The translations under genes and the position numbers were made by a program. 64,000 bases of DNA. It comes from Gammaproteobacteria bacterium HGW-Gammaproteobacteria-1 (GTDB lineage Bacteria; Pseudomonadota; Gammaproteobacteria; Thiohalomonadales; Thiohalomonadaceae). The stretch's first letter is position 1. Every line of letters begins with the position of its first letter. The DNA lies in NCBI GenBank assembly GCA_002840095.1, contig PGZL01000004.1, positions 1 to 64,000 of the forward strand. The letters run 5' to 3'. A model generated the notes under the pieces. That model did not search any database, was not told the origin of the DNA, and saw only the letters and a list, made by a program, of their open reading frames with translations. Positions 17,740-26,010 of the stretch are shown in pieces.

Positions 17740-19194
17740 ATGCACAACAAGACCCTAGCCGAGCTGTCCGCCGGCCTCGCCGCCGGCCAGTTCTCCAGTG
17801 TGGAGCTGACCGGTCATTTCCTGGGCCGCATCGAGCGTTTCGACGGCAGCCTCAACAGCTTCATCACCGTCACCGCCGAACAGGCCCTGGCCCAGGCCGG
17901 TGCCGCCGACGCGCGCCGCGACCGCGGCGAGGCCGGCCCGCTGACCGGCATTCCGCTGGCCCAGAAGGACATCTTTTGCACCAACGGCGTCAGGACCTCC
18001 TGCGGCTCGAAGATGCTGGACAGCTTCGTTGCCCCCTACGACGCCACCGTGGTGGAGAAGTGCGCCGCCGCCGGCATGGTGATGCTGGGCAAGACCAATA
18101 TGGACGAGTTCGCCATGGGCTCTTCCAACGAGACCAGTTTCTACGGCCCGGTGAAGAACCCCTGGGATACCGCCGCCGTGCCCGGCGGCTCTTCCGGCGG
18201 CTCCGCCGCGGCGGTGGCCGCGCGCCTGGCGCCGGCCGCCACCGGCACCGACACCGGCGGTTCCATCCGCCAGCCAGCAGCTCTGTGCGGCATCAGCGGC
18301 ATCAAGCCCACCTACGGCCGCGTCTCGCGCTACGGCATGATCGCCTTCGCCTCCTCCCTGGATCAGGCGGGGCCGATGGCGCGCACGGCCGAGGACTGCG
18401 CCCTGCTGCTGGGCGCCATGGCCGGCTTCGACCCGCGCGACTCCACCTCGGTGGAGCGCGAGGTGCCGGACTATCGCGCCGCCCTCGGCAACGACCTGAA
18501 GGGGCTGAAGATCGGCCTGCCCAAGGAGTACTTCGGCGCAGGCCTCGACCCAGCCGTGGCCCAGGCGGTGCAGGCGGCCATCGACGAATACAAAAAGCTG
18601 GGCGCCGAGGTGGTGGACATCTCACTGCCCAACACCGGCCTGGCGGTGCCCACCTATTACGTGGTGGCGCCGGCGGAGTGCTCCTCCAACCTGTCGCGCA
18701 TGGATGGCGTGCGCTTTGGTTACCGCTGCGAGAATCCCAAGGATCTGGAAGACCTGTACAAGCGTTCGCGCGGCGAGGGCTTTGGCGCCGAGGTGAAGCG
18801 CCGCATCATGATCGGCACCTACGCCCTGTCGGCCGGTTACTACGACGCCTACTACCTCAAGGCGCAGCAGATGCGCCACCTGATATCCGACGACTTCAAG
18901 CGCGCCTTCGAACAGGTGGACGTGATCATGGGTCCGACCTCGCCCACCGTGGCGTTCAACGTCGGCGACAAGACCGATGATCCGGTGGCCATGTACCTGG
19001 CCGACGTCTACACCATCGCCACCAATCTGGCCGGCCTGCCCGGCATGTCGCTGCCGGCCGGTTTCGTCGGCAACCGCCCGGTCGGTCTGCAACTCATCGG
19101 CAACTACTTCGACGAGGCGCGGCTGCTCAATGTCGCGCATCAGTATCAACTGGCTACTGACTGGCATCAGCGGATGCCGCACGGCTTCGAATAA
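17740..19194 (+). CDS. gatA: Asp/Glu-tRNA amidotransferase subunit A
   Basis: 484 aa from the ATG at 17740; a TTG two codons earlier lies at the edge of the repeat and is less likely. Amidase-signature enzyme with the Ser-cisSer-Lys triad: K76 (PLAQKDIFC), S151 (PGGSSGGS) and S175 ([11 protein letters not shown]). It releases ammonia from glutamine for transfer to the tRNA-bound acyl phosphate in GatB. Lies between two heptad hairpins in gatCAB. Confidence 0.97.
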   Translation: MHNKTLAELSAGLAAGQFSSVELTGHFLGRIERFDGSLNSFITVTAEQALAQAGAADARRDRGEAGPLTGIPLAQKDIFCTNGVRTSCGSKMLDSFVAPYDATVVEKCAAAGMVMLGKTNMDEFAMGSSNETSFYGPVKNPWDTAAVPGGSSGGSAAAVAARLAPAATGTDTGGSIRQPAALCGISGIKPTYGRVSRYGMIAFASSLDQAGPMARTAEDCALLLGAMAGFDPRDSTSVEREVPDYRAALGNDLKGLKIGLPKEYFGAGLDPAVAQAVQAAIDEYKKLGAEVVDISLPNTGLAVPTYYVVAPAECSSNLSRMDGVRFGYRCENPKDLEDLYKRSRGEGFGAEVKRRIMIGTYALSAGYYDAYYLKAQQMRHLISDDFKRAFEQVDVIMGPTSPTVAFNVGDKTDDPVAMYLADVYTIATNLAGLPGMSLPAGFVGNRPVGLQLIGNYFDEARLLNVAHQYQLATDWHQRMPHGFE

Positions 19195-19202
19195 CGAAGT
19201 TT

Positions 19203-19275
19203 CAAGTGACAAGTGACAAGTAGCAAGAAAACCACGCTGCTTTTCACTTGTAACTTGCAACTTGCAACTTGAGAC
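19203..19275. repeat. Heptad inverted repeat D (CAAG family), gatA-gatB gap
   Basis: The left arm at 19203-19229 is CAAGTGA, CAAGTGA, CAAGTAG, CAAG. The right arm at 19245-19275 is ACTTGTA, ACTTGCA, ACTTGCA, ACTTGAG. The right arm ends 7 nt before the gatB ATG and includes the only GAG that could act as its ribosome-binding site. Confidence 0.85.
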
Positions 19276-19282
19276 TGAAGTT

Positions 19283-20731
19283 ATGGAATGGGAAACTGTC
19301 ATCGGGCTGGAGATTCACGCCCAGCTGGCTACCAGGAGCAAGATTTTTTCCGGCGCCTCCACGGCCTTTGGCGCCGCGCCCAACACCCAGGCCTGTGCGG
19401 TGGACCTGGGTCTGCCCGGCGTACTGCCGGTGCTGAACCGGGAAGTGGTGCGCATGGCGGCCAAGTTCGGCCTGGCCATCAACGCCACCGTGGCCGAGCG
19501 CTCGGTGTTCGCGCGCAAGAACTATTTCTATCCCGATCTGCCCAAGGGCTACCAGATTTCCCAGTACGAGCTGCCGGTGGTGGCCAACGGTCACATCGAC
19601 ATCGAGCTGGAGGACGGGGCCGGGAATATGGTTGGCAAGCGCATCGGCGTCACCCGAGCCCACCTGGAAGAGGATGCAGGCAAGTCGCTGCACGAGGATT
19701 TCCACGGCATGACCGGCATCGACCTCAACCGCGCCGGCACGCCGCTGCTGGAGATCGTCTCCGAGCCGGACATGCGCTCGGCCAAGGAGGCAGTGGCCTA
19801 TATGAAGCGCATCCACGAGCTGGTGCGCTACATCGAAATCTGCGACGGCAACATGCAGGAAGGCTCCTTCCGCTGCGACGCCAACGTATCGGTGCGTCCC
19901 AAGGGACAGGAAAAGTTCGGCACCCGCGCCGAGATCAAGAACATCAACTCCTTCCGTTTCGTGGAGAAGGCCATCGACTACGAGGTCGAGCGCCAGATTG
20001 CGCTGATCGAATCCGGCGGCAAGGTGGTACAGGAGACGCGGCTGTACGATCCGGACCGGGACGAGACCCGCTCCATGCGCGCCAAGGAGGAGGCCAACGA
20101 CTACCGCTATTTCCCCGATCCGGACCTGTTGCCGCTGGTGATCGAGCCGTCCTTCATCGAGGCGGTGCGCGCCACCCTGCCCGAGCTGCCGGAGGCGAAA
20201 CGCCGGCGTTTCGTGAGCGAGTACGAACTCTCCCCCTATGATGCAGGGTTCCTCACCGCCAGCCGCGAACTGGCCGATTATTACGAGGCGGTGGTCAAGG
20301 CCGTCGGCGCCGAGCCCAAGCTGTGCGCCAACTGGGTAATGGGCGATCTGTCCGCCAACCTCAACCGCGACGGCAAGGAGATCGGCGACTCGCCGGTGTC
20401 CAGCGCGATGCTGGCCGGAATGATCAAGCGCATCACCGACAACACCATCTCCGGCAAGATCGCCAAGGAAGTATTCGAGGCGATGTGGAACGGCGAGGGC
20501 GATGCCGATGCGGTGATCGACAAGAAAGGACTCAAGCAGATCACCGACAGCGGCGCCATCGAGAAGATAATCGACGATATTCTCGCCGCCAACCCTGACA
20601 ATGTGGCGGCCTACCGCAGCGGCAAGGACAAGCTGTTCGGCTTCTTCGTCGGCCAGGCCATGAAGGCCACCCAGGGCAAGGCCAATCCGCAGCAGCTCAA
20701 CGAGCTGCTGAAGAAGAAACTGAGCGGATGA
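19283..20731 (+). CDS. gatB: Asp/Glu-tRNA amidotransferase subunit B
   Basis: 482 aa from the ATG at 19283 ([15 protein letters not shown], the canonical GatB start); the TTG seven codons upstream lies in the repeat arm. Family motifs: [53 protein letters not shown] and the C-terminal YqeY-like helical tail ending LLKKKLSG. GatB phosphorylates the mischarged tRNA ester and amidates it. Translation initiation may be affected by the hairpin whose arm covers the ribosome-binding region. An intrinsic terminator follows. Confidence 0.97.
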   Translation: MEWETVIGLEIHAQLATRSKIFSGASTAFGAAPNTQACAVDLGLPGVLPVLNREVVRMAAKFGLAINATVAERSVFARKNYFYPDLPKGYQISQYELPVVANGHIDIELEDGAGNMVGKRIGVTRAHLEEDAGKSLHEDFHGMTGIDLNRAGTPLLEIVSEPDMRSAKEAVAYMKRIHELVRYIEICDGNMQEGSFRCDANVSVRPKGQEKFGTRAEIKNINSFRFVEKAIDYEVERQIALIESGGKVVQETRLYDPDRDETRSMRAKEEANDYRYFPDPDLLPLVIEPSFIEAVRATLPELPEAKRRRFVSEYELSPYDAGFLTASRELADYYEAVVKAVGAEPKLCANWVMGDLSANLNRDGKEIGDSPVSSAMLAGMIKRITDNTISGKIAKEVFEAMWNGEGDADAVIDKKGLKQITDSGAIEKIIDDILAANPDNVAAYRSGKDKLFGFFVGQAMKATQGKANPQQLNELLKKKLSG

Positions 20732-20754
20732 GCTGCGCTGTGAAGCGATAACGG

Positions 20755-20783
20755 AAAAGGGAGCAGCGATGCTCCCTTTTTTT
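20755..20783 (+). terminator. Intrinsic terminator of gatCAB
   Basis: GGGAGCA-GCGA-TGCTCCC is a 7-bp stem with a GNRA tetraloop, preceded by AAAA and followed by seven T. It lies 24 nt past the gatB stop. Confidence 0.92.
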
Positions 20784-20817
20784 CGCGAGGTGGTGCGTCG
20801 TGCCGTCTTGCAGCATA

Positions 20818-20847
20818 TTGGGGCAGGTAGGCCGATGTGCATATACT
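20818..20847 (+). promoter_or_regulatory. Candidate sigma-70 promoter for the histidine kinase
   Basis: TTGGGG (20818-20823) and TATACT (20842-20847) with an 18-nt spacer lie 36 nt upstream of the kinase ATG. The -10 is strong, the -35 weak. Confidence 0.4.
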
Positions 20848-20882
20848 GTGAACCACAGGTCCGCGTGTAACGGAGTGCGGCA

Positions 20883-22508
20883 ATGGCTGATGACGGCGTG
20901 ATACGGCAGGGCGAGGACGTCAGGGGCGTCACTCGGCGCGTCCGGCGTGTCGGCATCGGCATTGCTCTGGGCTGGAGCGTGATGATCCTGTTGTCGCTGC
21001 AATGGACCCTGTCGCAGCACAAGGATCACCTGCTGCGCATGGCCGGTGTGTGGGCCGAAACGGCCAATCTGCAATACAAGCTGTGGAGTTCGCTGCACGG
21101 GGTGAAAAACGGATTGCCCGACGGCAACGCGCCGGTCGCGGCTGCGGCGACACCGCAGTCCGCCGCCGCTCCGTACACGCTGTTCAACCCGGCCTATCAA
21201 AGCGAGCAGATCCTCGCCATGCTGCAGCAGGGGCGCGAGATGCGGGGCCATGTCACCAGTCTCAATCCCACCAATCCGGACAATCGTCCGGATGCCTGGG
21301 AAGAGCAGGCACTGCGGGCGTTCGAAACAGGCCGCAAGGAATTCCGCGAGGTGACCCTGCTCGATGACCAGGAATACTACCGCCTGATGCGCCCGCTCTA
21401 CGCCGAGCCGCCCTGCCTGCAGTGCCATGGCGATCAGGTGTCCGGTGAAGGGGCTGTGCGCGGCGGCATCAGCGTCGCAGTGCCGCTGAGCCTGCTGCGG
21501 CGGGAGGAAATGCGCTTTACCGAGCTTTTCCTGGCCCACGGCGGCCTCTGGTTGATCGGACTTGCCGGTATCGGGATCGGCGCCAGGAGCCTGGGCATCG
21601 GTGCGGCACGGCTGGCCGGTGCCAACGCGGTGCTGCAACAGGAACAGGCCGCGCAACAGGCACTGAACCGGCAGCTGGAGCAGGCACAGCAGCAGTTGCT
21701 GCAATCGGAAAAAATGGCGGCCATCGGCCAGCTCGCCGCCGGTGTCGCGCACGAGATCAACAATCCGGCGGGCTACGTCCTGTCCAATCTCGCCACCCTG
21801 CAGCGCTACATGGAAGGTATTCTGGCGCTGCTGGACGCCTACGCGCAGGGCGAGGCGGACATGCAGCACAACCCGACGCGCCTGCAGGACATCGCCGCCC
21901 TGAAGCAGAGCCTGGATCTGGAGTACCTGCGCCAGGACGTACTCGATCTGCTGCGCGAATCCAGCGAGGGCATGCACCGGGTGCGCCGCATCGTGCAGGA
22001 CCTGAAAGACTTCTCCCACGTCGACGCCAGCGAATGGCAGTGGGCGGACCTGCACGCCAATATCGAGAGCACGCTGAACGTGGTGTGGAACGAGCTGAAA
22101 TATCGCGTCGAGGTGGTGAAGGAGTTTGGCGCGGTGCCGCCGCTGTTCTGCATCCCCGCGCAGATCAACCAGGTGGTCATGAACCTGCTGACCAATGCGG
22201 TACAGGCCATCCCCGGGCGCGGCGTCATTACCATCCGCACCGGCAGCAGCACCGACGAAGCCTGGTTCGAGGTGAGCGACACCGGCGGCGGCATCGCGCC
22301 GGAGCACCTGCACCACTTGTTCGAGCCGTTCTTTACCACCAAGCCGGTGGGCAAGGGGACCGGCCTGGGCCTGTCGCTGTCCTTCGGCATCGTGCAGAAA
22401 CACGGCGGCCGCATCGAGGTCGACAGCACGCCTGGGCAGGGCGCGACCTTTCGTGTCTGGCTGCCGCTGGATGGCGGCGGCGAAGCACCGGTGCCGCCGC
22501 CGCGCTGA
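20883..22508 (+). CDS. Haem-binding (Tll0287/DUF3365-like) sensor histidine kinase
   Basis: 541 aa. TM helix at ~22-42, a periplasmic domain at ~45-210 carrying a c-type haem motif C178-L-Q-C181-H182 with the pattern YYRLMRPLYAEPPCLQCHG, and a second TM at ~218-235. A Gln-rich coiled coil (250-275) leads to the HisKA box with phospho-acceptor H290 (AAGVAHEINNPAGYV). The ATPase domain has an N box (NQVVMNLLTNAVQAIPG), G1 (DTGGGIAPEH) and G2 (GKGTGLGLSLSFGIVQKHGG). The input domain matches DUF3365/Tll0287 haem sensors, suggesting redox, oxygen or NO sensing. GGAG precedes the ATG. No response regulator is adjacent, so its partner is unknown. Confidence 0.9.
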   Translation: MADDGVIRQGEDVRGVTRRVRRVGIGIALGWSVMILLSLQWTLSQHKDHLLRMAGVWAETANLQYKLWSSLHGVKNGLPDGNAPVAAAATPQSAAAPYTLFNPAYQSEQILAMLQQGREMRGHVTSLNPTNPDNRPDAWEEQALRAFETGRKEFREVTLLDDQEYYRLMRPLYAEPPCLQCHGDQVSGEGAVRGGISVAVPLSLLRREEMRFTELFLAHGGLWLIGLAGIGIGARSLGIGAARLAGANAVLQQEQAAQQALNRQLEQAQQQLLQSEKMAAIGQLAAGVAHEINNPAGYVLSNLATLQRYMEGILALLDAYAQGEADMQHNPTRLQDIAALKQSLDLEYLRQDVLDLLRESSEGMHRVRRIVQDLKDFSHVDASEWQWADLHANIESTLNVVWNELKYRVEVVKEFGAVPPLFCIPAQINQVVMNLLTNAVQAIPGRGVITIRTGSSTDEAWFEVSDTGGGIAPEHLHHLFEPFFTTKPVGKGTGLGLSLSFGIVQKHGGRIEVDSTPGQGATFRVWLPLDGGGEAPVPPPR

Positions 22509-22556
22509 ATGGCTGTTCCAGATTGCGTGCCTCCGGTGAAGAGGACGATAAAACTT

Positions 22557-22603
22557 TTACCACGGGGAACACGGGGGAATATTCCCATGTGTTCCCCGAG
22601 GTG
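22557..22603. repeat. Inverted repeat M (CGGGGAACA family)
   Basis: CACGGGGAACAC (22561-22572) followed by GGGGGAAT pairs with ATTCCC and GTGTTCCCCGAGGTG (22589-22603). The arms meet almost without a loop. It sits between the kinase and hslO and has a short-period purine-rich arm like the other hairpins. Confidence 0.65.
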
Positions 22604-22687
22604 AGCCGTCTCCTGTTTGCGCGTGTCCGGGTTCGCCGGGCCATGCGATAATGCGCATTCCGTTTTCCACATCCATACTGTTTCCCC

Positions 22688-23551
22688 ATGAACGACGCCC
22701 TGCAACGCTTCCTGTTCGAGCACACGCCGCTACGCGGCGAGCTGGTGCACCTCGACGCCACCTGGCAGGAGGTGCTCACGCGCCATGACTATCCGCCCGC
22801 GGTGCGCGCGCGGCTGGGCGAGATGATGGCATCCTGCCTGCTGCTGTCGGCCACCCTCAAGTTCAACGGCACGGTCACCATGCAGGTGCAGGGCGAGGGG
22901 GCGATCAATCTGCTGGTGGTGGAGGCGACGTCGCGGCGCACGGTGCGCGGTATGGCGCAGTGGCAGGGCGAGGTGGTCGCCGGCGATCTGCATGCACAAT
23001 TCGGTGCCGGGCGCCTGACCATCACCATCGATCCGGGGACCGGCGGTGAACGCTATCAGGGCATCGTGGCGCTGGAGGGCGACAGCCTGGCCGATGCCAT
23101 CGATACTTATCTGGATCGCTCCGAACAACTGCCGACACGCATGTGGCTGGCGGCGGACGAAAACAGCGCCGCGGGCATGCTGTTGCAGAAACTGCCCGGC
23201 ACCGATGCCGATGACGATGCCTGGAACCGGGTGCAGGCGCTGGGTGCGACGCTCTCGGCCGGAGAGCTGCTGGCGCTGCCGGCGCAGGAGATCATTCACC
23301 GGCTGTTTCACGAAGAGGAAGTGCGGCTGTTCGACACCGAACCGGTCAGCTTCCACTGCTCCTGTTCGCGGGAGCGCGTGGCCGGCATGTTGCACAGTCT
23401 CGGGCAGGACGAAGTGATGGACATCCTGCGCAGCGAAGGGGCCGTCGAAGTGACCTGCGAGTTCTGCAACAAGCGCTATCGTTTCGATGCCGTGGATGCG
23501 ACGCAGCTGTTTGCGCCGCTGCCGCCGGACGTGGGTACCACGAGACACTGA
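22688..23551 (+). CDS. hslO: Redox-regulated chaperone Hsp33
   Basis: 287 aa, normal length. N-terminal domain with FNGTVTMQVQGEGAINLLVVEA; C-terminal redox switch FHCSCSRERV and CEFCNKRY (CxC...CxxC), the zinc tetrad. Family knowledge: oxidation releases zinc and activates a holdase that protects unfolding proteins under peroxide or hypochlorite stress. There is no clear ribosome-binding site before the ATG at 22688. Monocistronic, with repeats on both sides. Confidence 0.96.
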   Translation: MNDALQRFLFEHTPLRGELVHLDATWQEVLTRHDYPPAVRARLGEMMASCLLLSATLKFNGTVTMQVQGEGAINLLVVEATSRRTVRGMAQWQGEVVAGDLHAQFGAGRLTITIDPGTGGERYQGIVALEGDSLADAIDTYLDRSEQLPTRMWLAADENSAAGMLLQKLPGTDADDDAWNRVQALGATLSAGELLALPAQEIIHRLFHEEEVRLFDTEPVSFHCSCSRERVAGMLHSLGQDEVMDILRSEGAVEVTCEFCNKRYRFDAVDATQLFAPLPPDVGTTRH

Positions 23552-23568
23552 ACGGAAGGCGGGTTTTG

Positions 23569-23624
23569 TAGGGTGCGCACCCTGCGGCGCCGGATCGGGC
23601 CACTGGTGCGCGATGCGCACCCTA
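23569..23624. repeat. TAGGGTGCGCA inverted repeat
   Basis: TAGGGTGCGCA (23569-23579) and TGCGCACCCTA (23614-23624) are perfect 11-bp inverted ends with a 34-nt GC-rich spacer, downstream of hslO. The same ends occur at 53037-53101, with single or partial copies near 24434, 49881 and 50059. Confidence 0.8.
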
Positions 23625-23645
23625 CCATGGGACGTCAGGGTTTCT

Positions 23646-23876
23646 TCAGCGGCACTTGAGCAGGGCGCAGAGATCGCTGATCAGCTTTTCTTTCTGCTCC
23701 AGTTCATCCATCAGTTTTTCCGCCAGCAGCGGACCACTGGCATAGGCACGGGCAAAGCCCAGCTTGAAGCCCAGCTTGGTGATGTCACGGGCGAGAAATT
23801 CCAGTTCCTCGTCGTCCAGCGGACCACTCTTTCCGTCCAGAACCCGGCGTGCCTCTTTGAGTAATTTTTCGCTCAT
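23646..23876 (-). CDS. Conserved-looking 76-residue helical protein, function unknown
   Basis: 76 aa from the ATG at 23876, chosen because AAGGGG lies ~9 nt upstream; the frame is open for 21 more codons without a good site. It is predicted mostly helical and charged (EKLLKEARRVLDGKSGPLDDEELEFLARDI) and ends in two Cys-containing turns (LCALLKCR). No signal peptide or membrane segment. It is downstream of and co-oriented with the JAMM peptidase gene, 103 nt away. I do not recognise the family. Confidence 0.65.
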   Translation of the reverse strand: MSEKLLKEARRVLDGKSGPLDDEELEFLARDITKLGFKLGFARAYASGPLLAEKLMDELEQKEKLISDLCALLKCR

Positions 23877-23979
23877 GGTGATCCCCTTGCGGCGTATGGT
23901 TATTGTTGCGCTGACGGCGTGACCGCCTGCCCAGAGCATATGCCGCGTCCGCGCAGAAAGCGAGGCTTGCGTTGCGTCC

Positions 23980-24390
23980 TCAGTCCCCGCCCATCTCCAG
24001 TTCCACGGCTTCCACCTGCTGTCCGCGCAGGCGGTAGCCCTGCATCTCCAGCACGCCCCTGGTATTCAGCGAAATGATCAGATACAGCGCAGCGGGATAG
24101 GCCGCCTGTTGCAGATCGGTGGCGGAAGGAACCGCGGGCGCATGGGGATGGGAGTGATAGATGGCGAACAGTTCCTCGCCGCTGTCGCGCATGCGGCGCA
24201 TGGCGTCGATCTGCTGCTGTGGATCCATGGCGAACAGGCGGTCCGCCTGCGCGGCCACGTTCTTTACCGCGTACACACTGCGCGCTACGCCGTTGCCGGC
24301 ACCGACCAGGCCGCACACCTCCTGCTCGGGCGTCTGCTGCGCATGGGCCAGGATCCGGTTGACGAGGGTACGTTCGAGCTGAATGGCCAT
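23980..24390 (-). CDS. JAMM/MPN (M67) metallopeptidase
   Basis: 136 aa single-domain protein. The JAMM zinc site is complete: Glu in TPEQEVCGLVGAG, then HSHPHAPAVPSATD (H-x-H-x10-D type with the downstream Ser/Asp). Family knowledge: bacterial stand-alone JAMM proteins cleave C-terminal extensions from ubiquitin-like sulfur carriers (for example QbsD, Mec+). The adjacent upstream gene encodes a MoeB/ThiF E1-like enzyme, which supports a sulfur-carrier processing role. No sulfur-carrier gene (ThiS/MoaD-like) is visible here, so the substrate must be encoded elsewhere. Confidence 0.9.
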   Translation of the reverse strand: MAIQLERTLVNRILAHAQQTPEQEVCGLVGAGNGVARSVYAVKNVAAQADRLFAMDPQQQIDAMRRMRDSGEELFAIYHSHPHAPAVPSATDLQQAAYPAALYLIISLNTRGVLEMQGYRLRGQQVEAVELEMGGD

Positions 24391-24397
24391 AGATTCA

Positions 24398-24530
24398 GAT
24401 ACAAGATAAAAGTGAAAAGATACAAGTTTCGCAGGGTGCGCACATCACGCCGATGGGTGGCGTCCTGATACCGGATACAAGAGAAACCCTCGTTTCATAT
24501 CCCTTTCCTCTTGTATCTTTCATCTTTACT
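24398..24530. repeat. Inverted repeat E (GATACAAG family)
   Basis: The left arm (24398-24426) has GATACAAG twice with an AAGTGAAAA middle. The right arm (24504-24530) is CTCTTGTATCTTTCATCTTTA. A TAGGGTGCGCA-like fragment (GGGTGCGCAC) is nested in the spacer at 24434-24443, together with a second GATACAAGAG unit. It separates moeB from the JAMM gene. Confidence 0.6.
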
Positions 24531-25278
24531 CTGCGGCTACGCCGCAAATGGGGCAGGCCGGGTCCTTGCGCAGCTTCAGCGTGCGCCATTCCATGTTGAG
24601 CGCATCGAGCAGCAGCAGGCGCCCGCCCAGGGTGTCGCCGATGCCGAGCAGCACCTTGAGGGTTTCCGTGGCCTGCACCGTGCCGATGATGCCGACCACC
24701 GGTGCCAGTACGCCGGTGAGGGCGCAGGTGTCGCCGCCGCCTTCCTCGTCGCGGTAGAGGCAGCGGTAGCAGGGCGCGTCCGGTTGCTCGTTGTGAAATA
24801 CGGTGACCTGGCCTTCCATGCGGATGGCGGCGCCGGACACCAGCGGCGTGCGGTTGCGCACGCAGGCGGCGTTGAGCTCGAAACGGGTGTCGAAGTTGTC
24901 GCTGGCATCCACCACCACGTCGGCCAGGCGCACCTGCTCGTCGAGTGCCGCATCGGTCAGCTGGCCGTTGATGGTGATGACGTCGATGTGCGGATTGAGT
25001 TCCAGCAGGTGGTCGCGTGCCGACTCCACCTTGGGGCGGCCCACGTCGGCGGTGCGGTGCACCACCTGGCGTTGCAGGTTGGACAGCTCCACCGTGTCGT
25101 AATCCACCAGCACCAGGGTACCGACACCGGCGGCGGCGAGGTAGATGGCAATGGGCGAACCGAGGCCGCCCATGCCGATGATCAGCGCGCGCGAGGCCAG
25201 CAGTTTGCGCTGTCCGGCGGCGTCGACCTGGGGCAGGGTGATGTGGCGGCTGTAGCGCTGGAGTTGGTCGTCGTTCAT
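24526..25278 (-). CDS. moeB: E1-like adenylyltransferase MoeB (HesA/MoeB/ThiF family)
   Basis: 250 aa from the ATG at 25278 (a GTG one codon earlier is also in frame). Rossmann motif LIIGMGGLGSPIAIYLAAAGVG near residue 33, a Cys-rich zinc site split as CYRCLY and CPICG, and the catalytic Arg region SNLQRQVVHRTADVG. MoeB adenylates the C-terminal Gly-Gly of MoaD in molybdopterin synthesis; ThiF does so for ThiS. The sequence best fits MoeB, but the adjacent JAMM peptidase means it may act on another sulfur carrier. No fused rhodanese domain. Confidence 0.92.
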   Translation of the reverse strand: MNDDQLQRYSRHITLPQVDAAGQRKLLASRALIIGMGGLGSPIAIYLAAAGVGTLVLVDYDTVELSNLQRQVVHRTADVGRPKVESARDHLLELNPHIDVITINGQLTDAALDEQVRLADVVVDASDNFDTRFELNAACVRNRTPLVSGAAIRMEGQVTVFHNEQPDAPCYRCLYRDEEGGGDTCALTGVLAPVVGIIGTVQATETLKVLLGIGDTLGGRLLLLDALNMEWRTLKLRKDPACPICGVAAE

Positions 25279-25286
25279 CACGGGGA

Positions 25287-25360
25287 AGTTACAAGTTGCA
25301 AGTTACAAGTGGCAAGAGAAAATCCTTTTCTTGCAACTTGGGACTTGTCACTTGGGACTT
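25287..25360. repeat. Heptad inverted repeat F (CAAG family)
   Basis: The left arm (25287-25318) is AGTTACA, AGTTGCA, AGTTACA, AGTGGCA. The right arm (25330-25360) is CTTGCAA, CTTGGGA, CTTGTCA, CTTGGGA. The spacer is 11 nt. It lies between the 25359-25769 gene and moeB, upstream of the moeB start. Confidence 0.85.
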
Positions 25361-25769
25361 AAAGATAATTTCGCCAATGCTCCGGCCGGTCGTCGCGGCA
25401 GCCGTGGCGCAGCTGCTCGTAGCGCTTGACGTAGACCTTCACGTCCTTGGGGGCGGCGTGGCCGTCGAGGCCGAGGTTGGCGCGCTGGGTGTCCTCAGTG
25501 TAGTAGTAGAGGGCGCGCTTGAGCTTGCACATCAGGTTGCTGGCCAGGTGGAAGCCGACTTCGACCAGGACTTCCTCGATGGCGCGCAGGGTGATCAGGG
25601 TGACGTCGTAGCGCACCTGCAGCACGTGGTCCTGCTGCGGCTCGGCGTCGACGATGCCTTCCATGCCGGTGAGCAGCAGGGTGGCGGTGTGAGCCTGCTT
25701 GGGATCCGGATTGAGGGTACAGAAGGTGACATCGCGTATTTTGAGAAATTCGCTGTTTTCCTGCGGCAT
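25359..25769 (-). CDS. Conserved-looking protein with ferredoxin-like (HMA-like) core, function unknown
   Basis: 136 aa. The middle (TATLLLTGMEGIVDAEPQQD, then VLQVRYDVTLITLRAIEEVLVEVGF) alternates strand-helix-strand as in heavy-metal-associated domains, but the CxxC metal motif is absent. Two Cys remain, at TFCTLNP and SNLMCKL. The C-terminal part is basic and aromatic (YVKRYEQLRHGCRDDRPEHW). GGGGTGG precedes the ATG. Its stop lies at the edge of heptad repeat F, and a MITE-like element sits 40 nt upstream. It may be cotranscribed with moeB. I do not recognise a named family. Confidence 0.7.
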   Translation of the reverse strand: MPQENSEFLKIRDVTFCTLNPDPKQAHTATLLLTGMEGIVDAEPQQDHVLQVRYDVTLITLRAIEEVLVEVGFHLASNLMCKLKRALYYYTEDTQRANLGLDGHAAPKDVKVYVKRYEQLRHGCRDDRPEHWRNYL

Positions 25770-25808
25770 GCCGTACCACCCCGGCTGAATCCAGCCTGCT
25801 GCGTTTCT

Positions 25809-25969
25809 TTAAGGAAGGTCTGAATAAGTCCATCCTGGATTTCTCAGACCACGCAAATCGAAAAGTGCGATTTTCAATTTGCTTCATTTTCCAACGACTG
25901 ACCGTCGTTGGAAAATGGCGGCACATCCCTGTGCCGCGGAAGCCCTGAACTTATTCAGAGTTCCCTTAA
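25809..25969. mobile_element. MITE-like non-autonomous element, 161 bp
   Basis: Imperfect ~20-bp terminal inverted repeats begin TTAAGGAAGGTCTGAATAAG and end ACTTATTCAGAGTTCCCTTAA, with TTAA at both ends as a possible target duplication. Inside are two strong hairpins: TTTTCCAACGAC/GTCGTTGGAAAA around TGACC (about 25897-25915 core) and GCGGCACA/TGTGCCGC around TCCC. There is no reading frame of useful length, so transposition would need a transposase elsewhere. Confidence 0.7.
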
Positions 25970-26010
25970 CGTTGCCCAAGTATAACCACATCCGGCGCGG
26001 GATGAAGTGA

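Noticed and set aside
25809-25969. An insertion sequence with its own transposase
   Set aside because: The 161-bp interval has no reading frame long enough. Only a non-autonomous element fits.
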